In this document: piece after piece, positions 8,743 to 19,089 of the stretch
Numbering within the stretch: the stretch's first letter is position 1
Layout of the letters: each line of letters begins with the position of its first letter
Assembly: GCF_015767265.1 (NCBI RefSeq)
Contig: NZ_JADPIB010000003.1
Location: 434,001 to 498,000, forward strand
From: Aureivirga marina
Lineage (GTDB): Bacteria; Bacteroidota; Bacteroidia; Flavobacteriales; Flavobacteriaceae
Direction: 5' to 3'
Length of the DNA stretch: 64,000 nt
Program-made: the position numbers and the translations under genes
The notes under the pieces: model-generated
Told to the model about the DNA's origin: nothing
Databases searched by the model: none
The model's input: the letters and a program-made list of their open reading frames with translations, nothing else

Positions 8743-8914
8743 GTTTATAATGTTTTTGTTTACCTCTGCGTAAATTTAACGGCTAAAATGTTCTATTTCT
8801 TATAGTATTTTAACAAGAACCAATACGAAATTAGCAAGTGTAATTGATTTTCATTTTTTTCTAATTGTTTTCTTTAATTTAGAGAACAACTTTTTTAAAG
8901 CTAAAACCTCAACC

Positions 8915-9910
8915 ATGGAAAATGTTCAATTAATTGATGAGAATTTTATTGAATCAACAACCAATTTTACAGAACTTATTAACCATCTAGAAAAAGCTTT
9001 TGCAAAATTTTCTGCTTTAGTTCCAATGCGTCATCATCATGATTTTCCAAACCCAAAAGCAGATACAACTTCTACACTTTTATTAATGCCTGCTTGCATT
9101 CCAAGTGAAGAAGCTGGAGTAAAAATTGTAACTGTAAATCCAAATAATTCCAATTATAATTTACCTTCTATTCACGGAACATATATTTATTTAGATGCAC
9201 ATAAAGGAACTGTAAAAGCAATTATGGATGGAAAATCTTTAACTTCCAAAAGAACTGCTGCTGCTTCTGCTTTAGCTTCTAAATATTTATCAAAAAAAGA
9301 TGCTAGTTCTCTTTTAATGATAGGAACTGGCGCTTTGTCTAAGAATTTAATTTTAGCGCATGCTAGTGTTCGTCCAATTAAAGATGTATATGTTTATGGT
9401 CGAGATATTCGAAAGGCACAAAAAATATGCAAATCCTTAGAAAATGAATCTTTTAACATGCATTTTGTAAAAGAAATTACAGACGTAATTTCTCAAGTTG
9501 ATATCGTATCTTGCGCTACATTATCTGTAGAGTATTTAATTCATGGAAAAGATTTAAAAAAAGGACAACATATTGATTTAGTAGGTTCCTATAAAAAAAA
9601 TATGCGCGAGGCTGATAATGAAACAATGAAAATCAGCTCCATTTTTGTAGACACTTTTGAAGGTGCAACAAAAGAAAGTGGCGATTTAATTATTCCTCTT
9701 GAAGAAAAAGTAATTACAGAAAAAGACATAAAAGGTGCTTTGCGTCAACTTTGCTCTGGAGAAAAACCTGGTAGAATTTCTGATGAAGAAATCACTGTTT
9801 TTAAATCTGTTGGTCACGCTCTAGAAGACTTGACAGCTGCTTCATATTTTTATGATAAATACATGAGTAAACTTGCTTCAAAACTACTTTCGGAAAACGA
9901 TTTGCATTAA
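8915..9910 (+). CDS. Ornithine cyclodeaminase/mu-crystallin family reductase, probable delta1-pyrroline-2-carboxylate reductase
   Basis: A 331-residue protein with the ornithine cyclodeaminase/mu-crystallin fold. It has the N-terminal PMRHHH...STLLLMPA substrate region, the GVKIVTVNPNN and IMDGKSLTSKRTAAASALASK motifs, a Rossmann glycine motif MIGTGALSKN at about residues 135-144, and the C-terminal SVGHALEDLTAA. Members of this family are either cyclodeaminases or NAD(P)H-dependent imine reductases. The next gene, 46 bp downstream, encodes a trans-3-hydroxy-L-proline dehydratase whose product is delta1-pyrroline-2-carboxylate, so reductase activity giving L-proline is the best inference. ATG at 8915. 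Confidence 0.85.
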   Translation: MENVQLIDENFIESTTNFTELINHLEKAFAKFSALVPMRHHHDFPNPKADTTSTLLLMPACIPSEEAGVKIVTVNPNNSNYNLPSIHGTYIYLDAHKGTVKAIMDGKSLTSKRTAAASALASKYLSKKDASSLLMIGTGALSKNLILAHASVRPIKDVYVYGRDIRKAQKICKSLENESFNMHFVKEITDVISQVDIVSCATLSVEYLIHGKDLKKGQHIDLVGSYKKNMREADNETMKISSIFVDTFEGATKESGDLIIPLEEKVITEKDIKGALRQLCSGEKPGRISDEEITVFKSVGHALEDLTAASYFYDKYMSKLASKLLSENDLH

Positions 9911-9956
9911 AATATCTAGCTTTTATCTACTATTTTTAATTTAAAACAAAAACATT

Positions 9957-11042
9957 ATGACAACTTCAACGATGCGAAAAACAACATATCAAAACATCAT
10001 AGATAGAAAAGAATTTCAAGTTCCTAAAGATTGGTTGCAAATCAAAACAATTGATATGCATACTGGCGGAGAACCGCTTCGAGTAATTATAGATGGTTTT
10101 CCTGAATTAAAAGGAAATAATGTCTTGGAATATCGTCGTTATGTAAAAGAAAACTACGATTTTCTTCGAACTTCTTTAATGTTTGAGCCAAGAGGACATG
10201 CAGATATGTATGGTTGTATTTTACTTCCTCCAAATGATGAGGAAGCGGATTTTGGAATTTTATTTCTTCATAATGAAGGCTATTCTACTATGTGTGGTCA
10301 TGCTATTATTGCAATTTCAACTTTGGCTATTGAAATGGAATGGATTGAAGTAAAAGAAGGTGATAATATTTTAAAAATTGATGCACCATGTGGTAGAATT
10401 GTTTCTTATACAAATGTGAAAAATGGAAAAGTAACTGGCGTTCGTTTTCATTGTGTTCCTTCCTTTGTTGTTGGATTAGATAGAGAAGTTGAAATCGATG
10501 GAATTGGAAAAGTTCGTTATGATTTAGCTTATGGAGGTGCTTTTTATGCTTATGTTGATTTTTCTAGAAATGATTTTAAAATCGATTTAACAACTGAAAA
10601 TTATAGAACTTTAATCCAAAAAGGAATGGATATTAAACATGCTGTCATGAAAAATGACAATGAAATTTTACATCCTTTTGAAAACGATTTGAGTTTCCTT
10701 TATGGAACTATTTTTATTGATAAATCAAATAATGAGGGAATTGACAGTAAAAATGTTTGCATTTTCGCAGAAGGAGAAGTTGATCGTTGTCCAACTGGCT
10801 CAGGAGTTTCTGGAAGAATGGCAATTCATGAAGCTAGAAATGAAATGGAAGTTGGAAGTCCAAAAATGAAAATTGAAAGCATCACTGAAAGTGTGTTTTT
10901 TGGTTCTATTGTTGAAAAAATAGATTTCGGACCGTTTGAAGCTGTTATTCCAGAAGTGGAAGGAACTGCGCATATTACTGGAATGCAAACTTTTGTTATT
11001 GATCCAAATGATCCAATGAAAAATGGATTTATTTTAAGATAA
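9957..11042 (+). CDS. Trans-3-hydroxy-L-proline dehydratase (proline racemase superfamily)
   Basis: A 361-residue proline racemase superfamily protein. It carries the DMHTGGEPLRV signature at about residues 33-43. The first catalytic Cys is present (Cys113 in TMCGHA). At the second catalytic position the usual racemase/epimerase Cys is Thr280 (DRCPTGSGVSGR). The Cys/Thr pair is the established mark of trans-3-hydroxy-L-proline dehydratase (as in human L3HYPDH), which removes water to give delta1-pyrroline-2-carboxylate. The upstream reductase would complete conversion to L-proline. The substrate is abundant in type IV collagen and some marine peptides. ATG at 9957; a strong terminator follows. 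Confidence 0.9.
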   Translation: MTTSTMRKTTYQNIIDRKEFQVPKDWLQIKTIDMHTGGEPLRVIIDGFPELKGNNVLEYRRYVKENYDFLRTSLMFEPRGHADMYGCILLPPNDEEADFGILFLHNEGYSTMCGHAIIAISTLAIEMEWIEVKEGDNILKIDAPCGRIVSYTNVKNGKVTGVRFHCVPSFVVGLDREVEIDGIGKVRYDLAYGGAFYAYVDFSRNDFKIDLTTENYRTLIQKGMDIKHAVMKNDNEILHPFENDLSFLYGTIFIDKSNNEGIDSKNVCIFAEGEVDRCPTGSGVSGRMAIHEARNEMEVGSPKMKIESITESVFFGSIVEKIDFGPFEAVIPEVEGTAHITGMQTFVIDPNDPMKNGFILR

Positions 11043-11048
11043 AATATA

Positions 11049-11076
11049 AAAAACTCTCATAAAATTGAGAGTTTTT
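11049..11076 (+). terminator. Rho-independent terminator after the hydroxyproline genes
   Basis: An 11-bp perfect stem (AAAAACTCTCA / TGAGAGTTTTT) with a six-base loop and a T-rich tail (TTTTTCTTTTTT). It lies 6 bp after the dehydratase stop codon. Confidence 0.9.
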
Positions 11077-11328
11077 CTTTTTTAAATTACGAATATGAAA
11101 ATTCACTCTCGAAAGTCATTAGATACAATGTAATTTTATTATTGATATTTTAAAAATATTTAAATTTTATAGTTAATTTTAAAACCAAAACTTCTCCTAC
11201 TCATTATTCTTAAACCTTTTTAATCGACTTCAAACATATTTTTATCACATTAAATATAAATCTCTTATTTTCTTTATTTCAAAAAACGTATTTTCGTAAA
11301 ACTAATTTTGATTTAAATTCAATTCCCC

Positions 11329-12195
11329 ATGATAAAATTATTTAAAGATGTTTTTAAGCATTTTTTTAAAAATAATACATTTCAAAAAGGAGCTGCTTTA
11401 GCTTATTATTCCGTTTTTTCATTGATTCCAATGATTATGATTATTTCTTCTGTTTTAGGAATTTTCTTCGGAAAAGAAGCTGTTTCTGGTGAAATTCATG
11501 ACCAATTAAAAAGTACTTTAGGTGATCAGGCTTCTTTGCAAATTCAAAATTTTATTCGAAATCAAAAAACTAGTCATAACAGTATTTGGACAGCAATTAT
11601 CGGATTTATTACTTTAGCTTTTAGTGCTTCTGGATTGTTTAGCCAACTTCACAAAGCTTTTAATAGTATTTGGAGTTTACAATCTAAACCTAAAAATAGT
11701 ATTCTGAATTATTTTATTCTTCATTTTGGTTCCATTGTTATTTTAATTGGTTTATTCTCAATTATCATTTTAAGTACTTTTATCAGTAGTTTTTTAACTT
11801 CTAATATTTCTTCTTTAAATTTTAATTATCGTGGACTTTTTATTTATGAACACATTACTTCACTTTTTGTTTTAATCATCATTTTCTCAATCATGTTTAA
11901 ATATTTAGGCGATGCAATTATTCATTGGAAACCTGTTATTTATGGTGGAATTTTCACTGCATTCCTTTTTATGATTGGAAAAATCGGAATTGGAGTTTAT
12001 GTTGGTCATAGTCATATTTCTTCTACTTTTGGAACTGCAAGTGTTTTAGCTTTAATTATGATTTGGGTTTATTATACTTCTCAAATTATTTTTCTTGGAG
12101 CAGCTTTTGTCGAAGTTCTTTCCAAAAGAATGGGATATCAAATTGAACCAAATAAAAATGCAGTAAAAATTGAACAAGTAGAAGTTTTGGAATAA
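11329..12195 (+). CDS. YihY/BrkB family inner-membrane protein
   Basis: A 288-residue polytopic protein with six predicted helices. It has the family's N-terminal motif (FFKNNTFQKGAALAYYSVFSLIP) and the C-terminal motif FGTASVLALIMIWVYYTSQIIFLGAAF. The family was once misnamed ribonuclease BN; its members are integral membrane proteins of uncertain transport or envelope function. The gene is monocistronic, with 250 AT-rich bases upstream and a convergent neighbour 6 bp downstream. ATG at 11329 right before the conserved amphipathic N-terminus. Confidence 0.88.
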   Translation: MIKLFKDVFKHFFKNNTFQKGAALAYYSVFSLIPMIMIISSVLGIFFGKEAVSGEIHDQLKSTLGDQASLQIQNFIRNQKTSHNSIWTAIIGFITLAFSASGLFSQLHKAFNSIWSLQSKPKNSILNYFILHFGSIVILIGLFSIIILSTFISSFLTSNISSLNFNYRGLFIYEHITSLFVLIIIFSIMFKYLGDAIIHWKPVIYGGIFTAFLFMIGKIGIGVYVGHSHISSTFGTASVLALIMIWVYYTSQIIFLGAAFVEVLSKRMGYQIEPNKNAVKIEQVEVLE

Positions 12196-12201
12196 ATTGT
12201 T

Positions 12202-12591
12202 CTAATAATATAATTCTAATTCTTCATTTAAATCCCTTATAAACTCTCGTAAAGAAACTACAAAACCTGATTTACCATTTATAGAAAATACATTTATTAA
12301 TAGTTCTTTTTCTTCAATTAATGGAATTATTTTTGACTCAAAATAATCAAGATTCATCTTAAAAGGAATTTCATTTTCCCATGATTCTTCTAAATTACTT
12401 TTAATATATTCTTTTGCTGACCAAAAAGAAATAAGTTTTTTATTATCAATTTCAGCAATTGAAAACTTATTATTTTCATCAACTATTGTCCACAGTTCTT
12501 CTATATCAGCAACTTTTTTAATAAAATATTTATATCTCTCAAATGGACTTAATTTTAAAACATTTTCAATTTCTTTATGATGTATTGTCAT
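12202..12591 (-). CDS. DUF2750-like protein (129 aa)
   Basis: A 129-residue cytosolic protein resembling the DUF2750 family: LSPFERYKYFIKKVADIEELW at residues 14-34, then WTIVDENNKFSIAE and KKLISFWSAKEYIKSN, the aromatic-rich core of that family. Function is unknown; such proteins often sit in accessory or toxin-immunity contexts, but nothing nearby proves that here. Convergent with the YihY/BrkB gene and divergent from the next gene. Family assignment is from pattern recognition only. Confidence 0.65.
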   Translation of the reverse strand: MTIHHKEIENVLKLSPFERYKYFIKKVADIEELWTIVDENNKFSIAEIDNKKLISFWSAKEYIKSNLEESWENEIPFKMNLDYFESKIIPLIEEKELLINVFSINGKSGFVVSLREFIRDLNEELELYY

Positions 12592-12759
12592 TTTTACAAT
12601 TTTTAATTTAATTAGTGATTCTTCTCTTTTATTTGAAAAGCAATATTATAGATTTTCAATTTTATTTTGAATTAAAAAACATAATATTTCTGAAGAATTA
12701 TTTAGAAAATTGGATTATGAAAAATGATAGAAAATGAAATTTTATAGTAATTAAAAAAC

Positions 12760-12767
12760 TATTTTTG
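12760..12767 (+). promoter_or_regulatory. Bacteroidota -7 box (TANNTTTG) before the 213-aa hypothetical gene
   Basis: TATTTTTG matches TANNTTTG. The TTG that could otherwise be read as a start codon (12765) lies inside this box, so the ATG at 12783 is the likelier start, with a leader of about 10 bases. A matching -33 TTG is not obvious. Confidence 0.5.
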
Positions 12768-12782
12768 GCAAATTTAATTAGA

Positions 12783-13424
12783 ATGAAAATGAATTTACTT
12801 TCAACAAAACATTTAAAGAATCTACCAAAACAAGAAAAACTACAAAATCTTTGTAAAGCTATTTCGACTTTGGAAGCAATTATTTGTCCTGAATGGGAAT
12901 ATCGATATTTTTCATATCAAAAAAATTGGAGCGAAAATGAGGAATTTTGCGAAATGCGAAATGGAGAAGGAAATCATTTATTGATTTTATTTAAAGATAA
13001 AAACATATGTATCAATGGTTTTTCTTCTGAAAGTTCTGCAAAAGCTAATCTAAAAAAATTACCTGAAATTTTCCATGAATTTATTTTTGGTGAACCAATA
13101 AAAACTATTGGAACTACTTTTTGTTTTTGGCAATTAGAGAAAAATAAAAATTGGATTTGTGCAGAAAATTTATCCAAAGAAAATGATTTTTCAGATGAAC
13201 TTCTATTTCTTTTAGATGGAAATGCGTTTACTTTCAAAGAGTGGGCTGAAGAATATTATGAAGATGAATTTGAAGATTTTGAATTAAGATTAGAATTTGT
13301 TCAAAAGATTTATAATGGAGAAAAAATCACAAAAGATTTAATTTTTCAAATAAATCCAAATTATAAAGATTTAAAACAGTTAAAAATAGATTTACTTGAA
13401 ATTGGATATGATTTTGAGTTTTAA
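12783..13424 (+). CDS. Hypothetical protein, unknown family (213 aa)
   Basis: A cytosolic, acidic protein with no recognised domain. Visible features are an aromatic-rich N-terminal half (WEYRYFSYQKNWSENEEFCEMRNG), a HLLILF strand, a GTTFCFWQLEKNKNWIC segment and a strongly acidic C-terminal part (EEYYEDEFEDFELRLEF). The first half looks like a compact alpha/beta domain seen in Bacteroidota hypothetical proteins. ATG at 12783 was chosen because an upstream TTG overlaps a -7 promoter box. Divergent from the DUF2750 gene; ends 70 bp before Hen1, which has its own promoter-like box. Confidence 0.65.
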   Translation: MKMNLLSTKHLKNLPKQEKLQNLCKAISTLEAIICPEWEYRYFSYQKNWSENEEFCEMRNGEGNHLLILFKDKNICINGFSSESSAKANLKKLPEIFHEFIFGEPIKTIGTTFCFWQLEKNKNWICAENLSKENDFSDELLFLLDGNAFTFKEWAEEYYEDEFEDFELRLEFVQKIYNGEKITKDLIFQINPNYKDLKQLKIDLLEIGYDFEF

Positions 13425-13469
13425 AATAATTTAAATTTCACTACGCAAAAACACTGCATACTTCGTCTT

Positions 13470-13477
13470 TAGCTTTG
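13470..13477 (+). promoter_or_regulatory. Bacteroidota -7 box before hen1
   Basis: TAGCTTTG fits TANNTTTG and lies 17 bp before the hen1 ATG, implying a very short leader. No clear -33 TTG. Confidence 0.5.
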
Positions 13478-13494
13478 TCAAAAAATAAAGAATT

Positions 13495-14886
<1,392 letters not shown>

Positions 14887-14888
14887 AA

Positions 14889-15130
14889 GTGTGACTTCGG
14901 CTCCGCTCAGCCACCAATCGAAATTATTCAGCCATTATTAAAACAAACTCGGAGATTGAACGGAGTCGAAATCGGGCGTGACTTCGAGAACCTCAGCCAC
15001 CAGAAAAAAACTCGGAGATTGAGCGGAGCCGAAATCGGGCGTGACTTCGAGAACCTCAGCCACCAGAAAAAAACACGGAGATTGAGCGGAGTCGAAATCG
15101 GACGTGGCTTCGGCTCCGCTCAGTCACCGT
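14889..15130. repeat. Tandem 63-bp repeat array bounded by REP-like palindromes
   Basis: Three direct copies of a 63-bp unit begin at 14948, 15011 and 15074. Each joins a CGGAGATTGA(A/G)CGGAG-type segment to a GTGACTTCGAGAACCTCAGC-type palindromic segment with a CAGAAAAAAA spacer. The third copy ends in a variant palindrome (15105-15129), and a similar one sits at 14890-14914. The GC content is far higher than in the flanks. The array fills the whole gap between hen1 and pnkp. The same modules recur singly near 18866-18928 and 50391-50411, so this is an expanded copy of a dispersed element. Confidence 0.85.
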
Positions 15131-15171
15131 AAATTAAATCACAGTCACCAATTAAAATTAAGAAAAGAAAA

Positions 15172-17745
15172 ATGAAAAATATAAATATACCAAAGAATGC
15201 TTTAGTCCTATTGATAGGAGCATCAGGTGCTGGAAAAAGTACCTTTGCGAATAAGCATTTTGAAAAATATGAAATTGTATCATCAGATGTTTGCAGAGGA
15301 ATGGTTTCCAATGCAGAAAACACGATGGATGCAAACACAGAAACTTTTGAATTGTTAGAATTTATTGTTTCAAAACGTTTGAAAAGAGGATTATTAACTG
15401 TTATTGATGCAACAAATGTTCATTCGGATTCACGAAAGAATTTATTGAAAATTGCTAAAAAATATCATGTGCTTTCTGTGGCAATTGTTTTGGATTTACC
15501 AGAAGAAGTTTCTATACAAAGAAATGAAACTAGAGAAGACCGTAATTTCGGAAATCATGTGATTCGAAATCATAAACGTAATTTGAGACATTCTTTAAAG
15601 TTTTTGAAAAAAGAAGGTTTTAAAAAGATCTATAAATTCAAAACAGAAGATGAGATCAATGAAATTGAAGGGATTTTTAGAGATAAATTATATAATGACA
15701 AAAAAGAATTCAAAGGTCCTTTTGATATTATTGGAGATATTCATGGTTGTTATGATGAAACGATTTCGCTTTTAGAAAAATTAAATTATCAAATAGAATT
15801 TAATCTAGAAGATGAAGAAAATTTTGGAATAAAAGTTACACATCCTGAAAATAGAAAAGTTATTTTCCTTGGAGATTTGGTAGATAGAGGCCCGAATTCT
15901 CCTGCGGTTTTAAAACTTGCAATGAGCATGGTAAAAAATGGAACTGCTTTTTGTGTTCCTGGAAATCATGATGAAAAATTGAAGAAAAAGTTGGAAGGAA
16001 GAAATGTACAAACCAAACATGGACTGAAGGAAACTTTAGAACAATTAGAAAATGAAACAGATGCTTTTAAAGAGCAAGTCAGAGAATTTATTTACGGTTT
16101 GACAAGTCATTATATTTTTGATGATGGAAATTTGGTGGTTTCGCATGCTGGTTTGCGAGAAGAAATGCATGGAAGAACTTCTGGAGAAGTGAGATCTTTT
16201 TGTTTATATGGTGAAACTACTGGAGAAATCGATGAATTCGGTTTGCCTGTTCGTTTGAATTGGGCATCTGAATATCGTGGAAAAGCAAAAGTTGCTTACG
16301 GTCATACACCTGTGAAAAATGCGGAATGGTTTAATAATACCATCGATTTAGATACAGGTTGTGTTTTTGGTGGAAAATTGACTGCGCTTCGTTATCCAGA
16401 ATCGAAATTGGTTTCTGTTTCTGCAAATAAAATGTATTGTAAACCTGCAAGACCTTTTGATGTGGATGAATCGGAAAATTCTTCGCAACAAATAAATGAT
16501 GAAATTTTAGAAATTGATAATCTTTTAGGTAAAAAATACATAGATACAGAATTACAAAAGAATATTTTAATCAAAGAAGAAAATGCTATTCCTGCATTGG
16601 AAACCATGACGCGTTGGGGAATTGATCCGCGTTGGATGATTTATTTACCTCCTACCATGTCGCCTTGTGCAACGAGTGATTTGGAAGAATATTTAGAACA
16701 TCCAAAAGAAGCAATTCAATATTATCAAAAAAGAGGTGTTTCAAAAATTATTTGTGAAGAAAAACACATGGGTTCTAGAGCGATTTTAGTGATTTGCAAA
16801 GATACTTCTATAGTGAAAAAACGTTTTGGAATAAATTCTAAAAATCCTGGGATTTGCTATACCAGAACTGGTAGAAATTTCTTTTCAAATAAAACTTTGG
16901 AGCAACAATTTATTTTTAGAATTTCAGAAGTTTTGACAAAAGCGAATTTCTGGGAAGAATTTGAAACTGATTGGGTTTGTTTGGATGCAGAATTAATGCC
17001 TTGGTCGGCAAAAGCACAACTTTTATTGAAAAATCAATATGCGGCTGTTGGAAGTTCTGCAAAACAATCTTTGAATACAACTTTAAAACAATTGGAAAAA
17101 GCAAAAGCTAGAAACATCGAAGGTTTGAATGCTGTTTTAGAGAAAGTTTCTTATAAATCAAAAGCGATTGATAAATATATTTCTTCGTATCAAAATTATT
17201 GTTGGGATGTAACTTATTTGGATGATTTTAAATTGGCTCCATTTCATATTTTGGCAACAGAAGGAAAAACCTATGAAGACAAAACGCATTTGTGGCATAT
17301 GAAAGCTATTGCGAAAATTTGTGATGCAGATTCGAAAATTATGCTGAAAACAAAATTCCAAATTGTAGATACTACAAAGAAAGAAGATATTGAAAAAGCT
17401 ATTGCTTGGTGGGGAGATTTGACCAATAAAAAAGGAGAAGGATTTGTTGTAAAACCTTTAGATTTTATCGCCTATCATAAAAATGAATTTTTGCAACCTG
17501 CTATAAAATGTAGAGGAAAAGAATATTTAAGAATCATTTATGGACCAGAATATGATTTGCAAGAGAACTTAAAGCGTTTAAAAAATAGAGGTTTAGCAAA
17601 AAAGAGAACTTTAGCTAGAAAAGAATTTTCTTTGGGAATAGATGCTTTACAACATTTTGTGAGAAAACAACCTTTAAGAAAAACGCATGAAAGAGTTTTT
17701 GGAATTTTAGCTATGGAAAGTGAAATGGTGGATCCGAGGTTGTAA
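15172..17745 (+). CDS. pnkp: Polynucleotide kinase-phosphatase-ligase Pnkp (RNA repair)
   Basis: An 857-residue three-domain protein, close to the length of the Clostridium thermocellum enzyme (870). Kinase: P-loop GASGAGKS at residues 16-23. Phosphatase (calcineurin-like, about 184-430): GDIHGC at 188-193, GDLVDRGPNS, GNHDEK and a later SHAGL. Ligase/adenylyltransferase (about 490-857): nucleotidyl motif EEKHMGSR with candidate Lys531 and C-terminal GEGFVVKP. Together with Hen1 it heals 5'-OH and 2',3'-phosphate ends, methylates and seals RNAs cut by ribotoxins. ATG at 15172 after the repeat array. Confidence 0.96.
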   Translation: MKNINIPKNALVLLIGASGAGKSTFANKHFEKYEIVSSDVCRGMVSNAENTMDANTETFELLEFIVSKRLKRGLLTVIDATNVHSDSRKNLLKIAKKYHVLSVAIVLDLPEEVSIQRNETREDRNFGNHVIRNHKRNLRHSLKFLKKEGFKKIYKFKTEDEINEIEGIFRDKLYNDKKEFKGPFDIIGDIHGCYDETISLLEKLNYQIEFNLEDEENFGIKVTHPENRKVIFLGDLVDRGPNSPAVLKLAMSMVKNGTAFCVPGNHDEKLKKKLEGRNVQTKHGLKETLEQLENETDAFKEQVREFIYGLTSHYIFDDGNLVVSHAGLREEMHGRTSGEVRSFCLYGETTGEIDEFGLPVRLNWASEYRGKAKVAYGHTPVKNAEWFNNTIDLDTGCVFGGKLTALRYPESKLVSVSANKMYCKPARPFDVDESENSSQQINDEILEIDNLLGKKYIDTELQKNILIKEENAIPALETMTRWGIDPRWMIYLPPTMSPCATSDLEEYLEHPKEAIQYYQKRGVSKIICEEKHMGSRAILVICKDTSIVKKRFGINSKNPGICYTRTGRNFFSNKTLEQQFIFRISEVLTKANFWEEFETDWVCLDAELMPWSAKAQLLLKNQYAAVGSSAKQSLNTTLKQLEKAKARNIEGLNAVLEKVSYKSKAIDKYISSYQNYCWDVTYLDDFKLAPFHILATEGKTYEDKTHLWHMKAIAKICDADSKIMLKTKFQIVDTTKKEDIEKAIAWWGDLTNKKGEGFVVKPLDFIAYHKNEFLQPAIKCRGKEYLRIIYGPEYDLQENLKRLKNRGLAKKRTLARKEFSLGIDALQHFVRKQPLRKTHERVFGILAMESEMVDPRL

Positions 17746-17775
17746 GAGAATAATAAAAATAATATTTTAAAAAAT

Positions 17776-18342
17776 ATGAATAAACAAGAAATTAATAAAA
17801 ATGTAAATGAAGAAGATTTACAACATACTATGAATAATATACTTCAATTAGAGAAATTATTCATTAAAGAATTAAAAAATATACATGAAATAGAGAAAAA
17901 AATCTCAAATATTAATCATTACATGATGTCTATTGTTAATCGAGCTATATATTTAAATAGAGGTTTTATAACATTAGCTAATACTAATAATTATCAATCA
18001 GCTATTCCATTAATGAGATTACAAATAGACAATTGTCTTAGATTATTTGCTATGAGTTTACATGGAAATGATCAAGAGTTTTATAATAAAATATTACAAG
18101 GCGAAAAAGTGAGAAATCTAAAAGATCGAGACAATAAAAAAATGACTGATGCATATTTAGTAACAAAAATTAATGAATATTATCCATATTTTAAATCAAT
18201 TTATGAAAAACTATCTGGACATATTCATTTTTCTTCAGAACACTTTCAATTTAATAATATTGTAAAAAATAATGTATATTCTATTACAGTAGGAGCTGAA
18301 GAAAAATTAGAAATCTACAAGAAAGTTGAAAACTGTATTTGA
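17776..18342 (+). CDS. Hypothetical all-helical protein (188 aa), DUF5677/HEPN-like in appearance
   Basis: A 188-residue, Asn/Lys-rich protein that is probably all alpha. It contains a long N-terminal helix (coiled-coil character, residues 15-50), a PLMRLQIDNCLRLFAMSL helix (about 76-93) and KLSGHIHFSSEHF near the C-terminus. The R-x-x-x-[DE]-x-x-[LC] helix followed by an L-S-x-x-x-H motif resembles DUF5677-type proteins, but I cannot confirm this. It starts 30 bp after pnkp on the same strand, so it may be co-transcribed with the RNA repair pair. Overlaps the next gene by 17 bp. Confidence 0.6.
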   Translation: MNKQEINKNVNEEDLQHTMNNILQLEKLFIKELKNIHEIEKKISNINHYMMSIVNRAIYLNRGFITLANTNNYQSAIPLMRLQIDNCLRLFAMSLHGNDQEFYNKILQGEKVRNLKDRDNKKMTDAYLVTKINEYYPYFKSIYEKLSGHIHFSSEHFQFNNIVKNNVYSITVGAEEKLEIYKKVENCI

Positions 18343-18793
18343 AATTATTTTAGTTGGATTCATTATTATTTTATCTCTTCCAATTTTAATTATCTTTTAT
18401 TTTATTGATTTGTTTAAATCGAATCAGAATTCACAACAAACTTTTGTAGAAAAGTATTCTAATAATTTAAAAGAGTTAGAAGGAAAAAGTTTCTTTTGCT
18501 ATAATAACAGGAAAGATTCTAAGAATTATATTGAAAAGAATCTGATTTCTTTTTTACCAAAAAATGTGGAAATTATTTATTTAAATGGAAAAGAAATTGA
18601 TTCTTCTTTTGATAAAGAATTTATTTCGCAAGCTTTTTATAATTTCGAAGAATATCAAAGGTTTCCACATTTGTTTAAAATAAAAAATGGACAAATTGAA
18701 GAAAAATCAATTAATAATTCTTTTTATAACTGGATGAATTTGAATCACTCAAAAAACATTTTGATGGATCAAATTCATCTTTTTATTAAATAG
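18326..18793 (+). CDS. Single-pass membrane protein of unknown function (155 aa)
   Basis: A 155-residue protein with one strong membrane helix (about residues 6-28) and a soluble domain after it (KSFFCYNNRKDSKNYIEKNL ... KNVEIIYLNG). The apparent start is a TTG at 18326 inside the end of the preceding gene; no ATG exists before the helix. The overlap suggests translational coupling. Family not recognised. A hairpin followed by a T-run, formed from a REP-like palindrome, lies about 70-130 bp downstream and may serve as terminator. Confidence 0.55.
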   Translation: MKTVFEIILVGFIIILSLPILIIFYFIDLFKSNQNSQQTFVEKYSNNLKELEGKSFFCYNNRKDSKNYIEKNLISFLPKNVEIIYLNGKEIDSSFDKEFISQAFYNFEEYQRFPHLFKIKNGQIEEKSINNSFYNWMNLNHSKNILMDQIHLFIK

Positions 18794-18865
18794 TTTCAAT
18801 TATTAAATTCAATTAACGATTTATTCGATAACTATTAAATGTTTTCGTTCGAATGAAAAACCGAT

Positions 18866-18928
18866 TTCGAGAACCTCAATCTCCAAAATAATAACTGGTG
18901 ACTGAGGTTCTCGAAGTCACATTTTTTT
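18866..18928. repeat. REP-like palindrome pair with T-run (possible terminator)
   Basis: A perfect 13-bp inverted repeat (TTCGAGAACCTCA at 18866-18878 and its complement at 18903-18915) surrounds a 24-base loop. The right half by itself forms GTGACT...AGTCAC (18898-18920), followed immediately by a run of eight T residues. It shares sequence with the 63-bp repeats at 14948-15130. Confidence 0.8.
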
Positions 18929-19089
18929 TGTGTTTAATCCTAACAAATTATCGAAAGCTTTTAAACCTTTAGCTCTTCTATAGAGGATGTTTATTAACCT
19001 ACAAATCATTATACAAAATTAATCATGATATTCTCTATTTTTTACTAAATAATTCTAGTAAATTCGACAAAACTTCAAACCCCAATAAA

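Noticed and set aside
12765-12782. TTG start for the 213-aa hypothetical protein
   Set aside because: The TTG lies within the TATTTTTG promoter box, so an ATG 18 bases later is more likely.
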